The translations under genes were made by a program, and so were the position numbers. From a virus, in IMG/VR virus record IMGVR_UViG_3300036985_004614, positions 1 to 22,801 of that record: a stretch of 22,801 nucleotides of DNA, one strand, 5' to 3'. The notes beneath the pieces were generated by a model. That model saw only the letters and a list, made by a program, of their open reading frames with translations. It had not been told where the DNA came from and did not search any database. The first letter of the stretch is position 1, and every line of letters begins with the position of its first letter. Positions 6,548 through 15,500 of the stretch are shown piece after piece.

Positions 6548-9500
6548 TCGACCTCCTGAGATTCAAATCCTTCGCGGTCAACGAGGATCTTTGCAAGACG
6601 GTCATTGACCTGCTTAAGTCGGCGTTGTCGCGTATCAAGCGTACGGTCGTCAATCTTACGGCTCACACGGCGGGAGATATCCGGCTGCTTCATAAGCAAC
6701 TTCATGTTGGTTGGAAGCGGCGCTTCTGGGAACAATTGGTTCCAATATGCAACTTGCTGACGCGCTTCGACCATTTTGCCAGAAGCAATTAGTGATGAAA
6801 TGTCATCAAGAACACCGTCAATTGCTTCCTTCATTGCGACAACCTTGAGGTATTCAAGGCTTTCCAAAGATTCGCGCACACTTCTAAATCCAAAAATGCC
6901 TCGGATTTGTTCTTCTGTAGTCTTGCGGAATTGCAACCGGCCTTGCTTGTCGTACTTATTTGATTCTCCAACAATCAGATCAATGCCAGTTTTCAATTGC
7001 TGCGCCGCCGGGGAAGACGACATAACGCCTTGGTAAAACTCATCAAATCCGCTTTGATAAACAGCATTCTTGTCGGTCAATGAACCGTACACGTCGCCAA
7101 TTGCCGACAGTGTTGGCCCGGCAAGGAATCCGCCAAGCATGTCATACACGGTTCGACCGTATGGTTTTGGAAGCAGCACAATAGAACCGGAGATGTCAAC
7201 TCCAGCCGCTGCCGGCAAACCGAACGAAATCATGTTTGCTGCGTTTTCTCCAAGTTGCTCTCGCAAATTTTGATAGATGTCCCATGCGGTGGCATTGTCA
7301 TCGTCAGTAAGCCAGTCAGCAATGAAGTCAAACGCCAAGAATAGTGGCAAACCCTTAAGACCGCCCATGACAAGGAACGATGTAATCCATCGGGCCTTCA
7401 TCCCAAGCATGTCAGTGCGCTTATTCAATTCTCCGGTCTTGAAATCTCGGTCGTTGAAAATGTTGTGCGCCAATCCAAGCGACGAAACCATGAACCTCTT
7501 GTATTGGAGCAATGTTGCTCGCGCGGGTCCGCGGAACGCTACAGGGTTGTTTGCCTTGCTAAAGACAAACTGTGTCTGAGCAACGCGCAAAAGGGCATGC
7601 TTTGCTGCCATTTCATCAGACATTCCCATTTCTTCGCGGGCATAGGTGTAGAACGCAAAGAACGTGAAATTTTGATTCCGGCTTTCCGGCCCTGAAATCG
7701 GAGACTTCTCAAGGATTCGTTTGATGTTTTCGTATGCCTTGCTAAACCAGCCGCCTCCGCGAGTAAGTCTAAATTCTCGACCTTCGTACCATTCACCATT
7801 CGGTCGCAAGTAGCCGTACTTGGCAAATACTTCCTTGGCTTCCTTGCTGTTGTAACGGGCGATGTACTTAAGGAAATTACGGGTTCCAATGATTGGGAAT
7901 ACCGTCTGGAACGGCTGAAGCGAGTTCACGACCTGCTGTCTTACCGTCCAAAGTTGACGCATCACGTTGACGGTGCGAATCATTTGCAACCATCGACGAG
8001 TAGGCATTGGACCAATGTATGTGCGGAGCACTGGGATGCTCGCAAACGCGCTGTCCATAAACTGCTCAAACTGGCTTTGGCGGAAAGTAGTCATGTAGTC
8101 CAGCGAATCTTGAAGGTGATTCGACCAGCCAACATATCCCTGCCGCTTCAAGTCTTCGATGGATGCGGTCACATCTTTGCGAAGGCGATTGAAGTAAAGC
8201 CACTTGTAATAGCCAGAAGTCTGCGCCTCCCACGCGCGCATGAAATCCATGTCAAAGCCTTCCTTGCCCTTTCGCTCAAGGATGGATGCGTAGAACCGCT
8301 TCTTACCTTCGTTGCGTCCAATTTTGCCGCGCAACATTGCACTAACCGCATCTGATTCAATATCAGCCGCTTCTTCGATTTGGCGGCGAAGCATGTCGTA
8401 TTGCTTGCCACTCAATCGAACAACATCTGGAGGAACATGCGTCTGGATCTTGATTTCCATTTGCATGATGTTGTCTTTGTTGATTCCGGGAGGCGGAGCC
8501 TTCTTGAACTGACGAAGACGGCGAATCATTGCCGCTTGAGTTGATTCAGTAGCAGTGCCACCATCCATGCTAATGGACCGTCGCGCAATTCTCTTCGCCT
8601 CTGCCTCGCTCTTTTCTTCTGCAATTGCTGCGTCATATGCAGCCTTGTCGTACCAAATTCCTTCGTACGCTCCAAAGAAGGCATGGAAGATGTGCGAGAA
8701 CTGGCGTCCCCAGTTGTCTGGAACCATGATTTTTACAAGAGCCTCGCGAGCATCTTCTGCATACAGATACTCGCCAGAATCTTCGTCAAAAATCATTTTG
8801 ACTTTCTCGCGCTTCGTAGGTCCGTATCGGACTTCTTCAACCTTCCAGTTTGCTCCGTTTTCTTTTGCAACTTTGGCGAGGCGAGCGACTGGCATAAACG
8901 CGACGGTTGCGGCTGCGGCTTGACGCTTTTCGGCAACGATACCAAGCCGCTGCTGTTCTCCGACCTTTTTGAATTCACGCAACACGTTGATAACGTCGTC
9001 AGTTAGACGTGCGCCCGAATCATCGGTCCATTGTGGGTCGCTGTTATCTTTGCTTGGATCGTAATAACGGTCCATCAACTTAAAGAACTCTTTCCCATTG
9101 TCAGCGCGATACTTCTTTGGCAACGCTGCATACAGATCTTTACCCTTGGCAATTACGCCTTGAGTTACGCGCATGCGTTCAAGATCGGTCGATACAAGCG
9201 TCTCGGCAACTCGGCGTACAAGAGGAATTCCAGATGACCACGCAGAGTTAAGCAGTGGGATAAACCACCGCTTGAACATCCCAATGTCGCCTTCTTTCTT
9301 TCCGCCCGTAATTTTGATGTCAGCGTTTGACCCAAACAAAGACCGAACAGCAGCAAGTGCTCCGCCTTTCTTTGTCGAATCCTTTACGCCAGCCGGCAAC
9401 GGAACATCCGCGTCCATCTCATAATCAACAGATGCGTTTAGTTGCTTGGGCAAATCGACTGTAACGCCAAGTTCTTGCCTGATTTCCGCTGAAACATCTT

Positions 9501-12500
9501 CCTGCGGATATGGGTCATACGGGAATGTCCGCTCAACGGAAATCCGGTGCGCTTCTTGAATTTCTTCAGGAACTACGACTTCCGCAATTGCTCTGGTGTT
9601 TTGTCCTGCGGGTCCGTTGGCATCGAAGTAATCCTCAGATTCTGGGTCTGAGAATCGTCCTGAGAGTCCATTTCCTTCAGCAACGACGCCAGAAAGCGAT
9701 CTTGCGTTGACGCGCTTCCCGAATCGGTAATCAGTGAACGCAGCCACTCCTTGTGTGTCATTGAAATTTCCTTCTGCTCCAAATGTAATTGACTCAACAG
9801 CATACGGGACTGTTTTGGCAATTACGCCAATGCTCTGAAGGTCAGAGAGTGTCAGGAGCAATTCTTTGTTGCGGATCTTGATGATTGCGTCGTCATTTGG
9901 AGATTCGTTCTCGTTGCGAAGCACGTTCGCCTTAACTGCGGGATCGCTTTCTGCAACGTAGTGAATTCGCATGCCGAACGATTGACGAGATTTGCCATCA
10001 TTGCTTGTGTCAATTCTGGCATCGTTTTCGATTTCCACATCCCAGTTTGGATTTGCCAATTCAATTTGGGCGGCAATTGCAGTTGCCTCTTCAATTGTGA
10101 TATTGGCTGGGAACCTAACGATATACCCCGGCCTTGCGTTCGGAGAACGCTCGGCTCCATAAGGAACAGTTTGATTCACAGTAACACGCATGGCGGTTCC
10201 GCTTTGCGTGACCATTTCTCCAACCTGAGAAGCAAAGTTGTTTGAATCAAAGTTTTGGTACCGAACAACCATGCTTACATTGACAGTGCGCCTGTCCGTT
10301 CGCGGATTTATTTCATAGCGTACGGATACGACATCCTTATTTCCTTCAGCGATGCTGCTAATCCGTTCTACAAATTCACCAGCAGGAGCATTGGCGGTCT
10401 GATCGAACTCTGTCTCAATCAGCGTAAGTGGATCCCGATCAAATGATCTTTCAAAAGATCCGCCTGCACCCTGAGCAGTTGTCCAGCCGTTATTCCTCCA
10501 TTGATTCTTAAACGAGAACCAAAGAAGAGCCTGTAAGTTTTTGGTGTCAATCGGCATGATGCCGCGGGCAGTAATTTCAGAAGCAGCGGCCTCCATGATT
10601 TTCTGGGCAAAACCATATTCGCCGCTGATATTGTCGATATCGCCGCCAATCACATTTCCCTTAACCGATGTTTCGGCGTAAGCGGGAATCCTCGGCAAAC
10701 CCATAGACCAGCGGATTGCTCTTGCGGCCCAAAGATCAATAGTCGCGTTCGTGCTGCGTCCAGTGAGGTTGGCAAAGAACGTGTGGACCTTGGGGCTCTT
10801 CACATTCTTGGCCCAAACTCCAGCCATGACGCGCATGGCTCCCATGGAGTTGGTTCCAAACTTCGGATTGACGGCAAGAGTTGCACCTTCAATCAATCGT
10901 CCAGAGTCGTCAAACGCGTCTGGATTTTCCTCTTGAATTGAGTCTTTGAAGTTTTGAATAGCAACGTAATACTCCTGAGGAGTCATTTCAGACTTCTTAG
11001 GGCCATAACGCTTCACCAAATCGTCAATGGTGTTAAATGGTTTGGCCTTTGGAACAACAACTGCTCCCTGCGAATCTTCATATGGATCTACAGGGAAATC
11101 TTCGCCTTGCGATACATAGATAACGCGGCCAATTGTTTTTCCTCGGTATACGCTCTTATTTGAAAGATCGGCCCGCAAATACTTGATTTCAGGGTCTGTA
11201 TTTTCCGGGATTTCAGACTGCTTCAAGTATTTACGCCGGTCAAGAATTTGCTGGCGAATACGGTCGGTTTCTTCGATCCTCTTTTTGTCTGTTGTCCAAT
11301 CAACGTATTCGCTAAGAGCGTCGTCGTAATCGCCCTTGATGAACGACTCCGTCGCATCAATGGCATACGCGTAGTTCATGTCAGCGGGAGTCTGCGGAGA
11401 CAGAGCAGCAAGCAGTTCGGTAAACAGCATTTGCTGATTCCCAAATGCAATGGCAAGACGTTCAAAAATCGCGTCGTACCAAGACTGTTCTTTGATAATC
11501 ATTTGGGCAGTCTGGTCACCATCTTTTGCCCGATTGACAAGTTCCTCGACATGGTCGACAAGGTTGGATTTAGCGGATGCAAGCAACTTTGATTTACGCC
11601 GCTCTTCCCTAGCAATAGCGTTAGCCTTTGCTTCTTTATCCAAGCCCTTCGTGCTGATCTTCTCTCCTTCAAGTCCCCACGGAATGTTCTTGGTTTTGAT
11701 TTTCAAAGAGCCATTATCAGAAATGGAAATTGAAACCACGGGCGGAATTGCCCACCCAAAATCATTGCCCTTAGATTTCTTGTTGTCGAGAATGTGACGA
11801 GAAACCATTTGCCCGTAAGCGGCACGAACAAGAAACTCAATAGTGTTTGCTACGTCGCCCTTTGCCTTTGTTGACTTAACAAACGAAGCAATGGCCTCTT
11901 CGGTGTCCTTATCAAACTTTCCGTCATAAGAAAGAGCGTCGGCAAGGCTGTCGCCTTTGATTTTGGCAACAGTCTCATATGCGGAAGCAAGTGCTCGCTT
12001 GCCGTATGAATTCATGGACTTGTATCCAGCCATTTTCTGGATAGCAGGCATATCCAGAGAAATTGCTGAAACCTTTTCGGACCCGTCTTTAAGTTGCTTG
12101 TAGTTTTGGGCAAACCATCGCGATTCGCTCATCCGCCTTGCGCCATTTGTAATTGCAGCCAACACGCCATTCTTGATTGTGCTCAGTGCAATTGAGTATT
12201 CCTTTGAGATTGATACTCCTGCTAGTGGCACTGTCTTCCCACCCATTTTCTTCTTAGAAACAGGACGGGCAGACGCTTTATGCGTCATTTTCGTGTTGTT
12301 GAATTCGTCTGTGCGAGCGTCGGCAACAAAGCCTTCAATTGAAGTTATTTCTCCAATAGACGGTAGCCCGCTTGCTCCGAATGAAATTTTTTCAGGTGCT
12401 ACTCGTGATAGATGGTTGATTGCAAATGGACGCAAAACCCTGTTTGCTTCTCGCAACAGCGCAGGGAATTGGTCGATGTTCTTTGGATCAATGTCCGAAA

Positions 12501-15500
12501 GCGCAAGACCTACACCCGTATCCATGAATTTAAACCACGACGGATTAAATGCCTCGGCAACAATCCGGCCAATACTGTCTGCCAAAGAATAGATGTTCTT
12601 TGAAACAGACAGCAGTCGCGGTTTAAAGTTCAGGTTTAGGCTTGAAGTTTGAGCATCACCAGAAGATTTTAGCCCGGCGCCCATCGCCGCTAACGTATCT
12701 GCGGAGAAAATGCCCGCGCTGCCAACCGATGACGATATCTCGTTGCCAATGCGGGCATACTCACCAGTCGCTAAATTTCCGGCTGCGTCTTTTGTTCCAA
12801 AAATTTGTGAAGAGACAAATCGAACAATCGCTGTAATTTCGGTAGCGACGGCAAAAACTGTTTTTGCAAACCAGTTGTACCCAGCAGTACGGGCATTCGG
12901 ATTTTTAGCAACCCTGTTGATATCTGCAAGAATCAACTCAAGTTCTCTTGGGTCAGCCATAATCGCATGGCTTATCTTTGCAGCAATCCGAACAATGATT
13001 TCTTCCCTTTTATGGTCTTCTGTTGGATAAACGTCTTGCTCTAACTTTGGAGCAACGCGAGCAACAATTGCGTCGTAAAGTTCTGGGGCTGCGGCGCGAA
13101 GATCAGCAAGAATCTTTCTATGAGTTTGAATAGATCCGCGCTGGAAAAGAAGTTTGCGAGAAATGATGTTGTGCCATGATTCATGCAGAATGGTGTCGAT
13201 AAACCCAATCCGTGCTTGAGCCTCGCCTTCAGACTCTCCCTTTACAGAATCAATGTCTACAACAATCAATGGGAAAGTGACGTAGAACTCGCCTTCGCTA
13301 AGTGGTTCGCTTGCCTCTTTGTCCGAGATTTTGTAATCGTTCCCAATTTTTTCAACGCGAAGTGTCACCGCGTTTTGTGGCAAAGCGTTTCCATAAAACT
13401 TCTTTTGACCACTTCTTCCAATGACAATTGAGCCGAGTCGGTTTGCTTCCCGGATTGGGTTAGAAGATTCAGTAAACCCAAGGCGAGTTATTGATTTGTC
13501 GTTGTTAGACAAAAACCGGTAAGAGCCCCCATCAGGTGAACCAGATCCCTTAACAGTGCTTCCGCCTTCATGTGACATTGCAGAAGCAACTGGATCGGGA
13601 AGAGAAACGTAGTGAGATGGTCTTTGAGCACCAGTTCCAAGTTGCCCAGACAGATATTGTTGAGCAAGATTGGCAAGCGTCCCGTCAGTGATTCTTGGAT
13701 CAGAATTTGGATTTACTACAGTTGAGAAAACCGTAGGCTTTTTAACGGATACAGAACTTGCAACCACGATGACGCGAGAAGACTTAAGTTTTCTCTTTGA
13801 TGACGGTTGTGCATCAAACGGGATATCTGATTCTTCAATTGGATAACCAATTCGTCCGATTCCCATTTCTGGCTCGTCGCCAGCGTCATCAATGAAATCG
13901 TTTAGTCCAACTGCAATTTCATGGCGAATGTCAGACACTAATTTTGGAACTGGATTTTCTGTTTCAACAGGCTTAGTTCCTACTTCAAATGGCGCAATGC
14001 CTTCTGGCAAGGCATCCATGATGTAGTTCCCTGTTCCAGCCGGTCTAATAGCGCCAAGGCCGACAAGAATCTTTGTCCCTGCTACGCTCAGACCAAAATT
14101 TTGAGGTCCAAAAACCCGACCAGATTCCATGCGTCGCAGTTGGTCAAGTTCAATTCCCTTCAGTTCAAGATCTGGGTTGGACTCTCCAGCAAGATCTAGC
14201 AGGAAATGCAAAGTGCTTACGCCAGCAGCGCGAGCCTCTTGGTGGATGTTTCTCCCAGAGAACTTTTTGGCTGGTTCTTCCTCAATGCCCGGAAGTTCAG
14301 AGATATCAGGCTTCTTTTTCGGTCGTTCTTTTGCTTTTGGTTCCGGCGCGGGCGTGGGCTTAGGCACTGGTGCTGGCTCTGGCGCCGGAGCAGGCGCAGG
14401 CGCTTCCACAGGCTTTGCGGGAGGCACAGGGGCCGGTGCTGGGGCAGCAGGGGCAGGCTTTTTCCCTCCAAGAACAGGCTTTGATGTTTTGGAGATACCT
14501 TCCCTTGCCTTCAGAGACTTCCATTGGTCAAGCATCTTGACCCGAGTCTCTGCGGCCATTGGCCTTCCATCAGTCAATGCAACAGTCAAGCGACTAAGAG
14601 ATTCTTTTTCTTTCTTTGAAAGAGCCTTGCCGCCAGAGACTGGCTCTACTTTGGGCAATGCAATTTCTGGCTCGTACGGCTTAGTTGCAGAAAGCCGTTC
14701 AGTGAGCGCATCAATTTCTTTTTGAAGTCGAGCCTTTTCCTTTTCCGTCGTTGTCGGTTCAAAGAAGGCTTTTCGCTTGACGTCTAATTGCCGCTTCTCG
14801 TACGGACTAAGCGGTTTCAAATCCTCTGGCTTAGTTGGCTCCTTTGGTGCCGGTTCCGGTTCCGGTGCTGGAGCGGCTGGCTTTGCGATTCCTTCGCGAG
14901 CCTTTAGTTTTTTATATTCCTCTACGAAATCCGCTCTGGTGGCATCCTTCATTGGAGTGCCATCAGTAAGCATTTGTTCAATTTTCCGTAGACGCTCTAC
15001 CTGAGAAGCGCGAAGAGGGCTTCTGGTTGCATCTGGAGTAACGGCTGGCAAAGGCGGAGCAGCAAAAGTCTTTTTGCTTTTCTTGCGCTCTTCTAATTCG
15101 TCGATTTTGGCGATGAGTTTTTCGCGCTCTTTTTTGTCTGTTGTTGCAGCCAGATCTTTCTTTCGCTGCTCAAGCCTTCGCAATTCATAAGGGCTAAGAG
15201 GTTCTAGATCTTCTGGCTTAACTGCAAAAAGATTACGCAGCGCGAGATCGCGGCGTTCTCGCAGCAAATCAAATAGCGGCTTCCCTTCCGGACGCTTATC
15301 GCTCTGAACAATTGAATCAATTTCGGCAAGGCGAGCCTGCTCTGTTGCGTCAAGCGGCTTTGTGCTTCTCTCTACGTCAATCAGTTTTTGCTTTGCAGCA
15401 GACCGGATAAGGGCTTCAACAAATTTTGCCCTGTTGCCTTCGTTTGAAAGAACCTCTTTCATTGCTGCGGCAGCAGCCGCGTCTGGAAAGAGTCGAGACA

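Noticed and set aside
14129-14725. 198-residue Gly/Ala-rich plus-strand frame
   Set aside because: It is the antisense shadow of the Pro/Ala-rich linker and neighbouring repeat of the giant gene; GC-rich codons there remove stops on the other strand.
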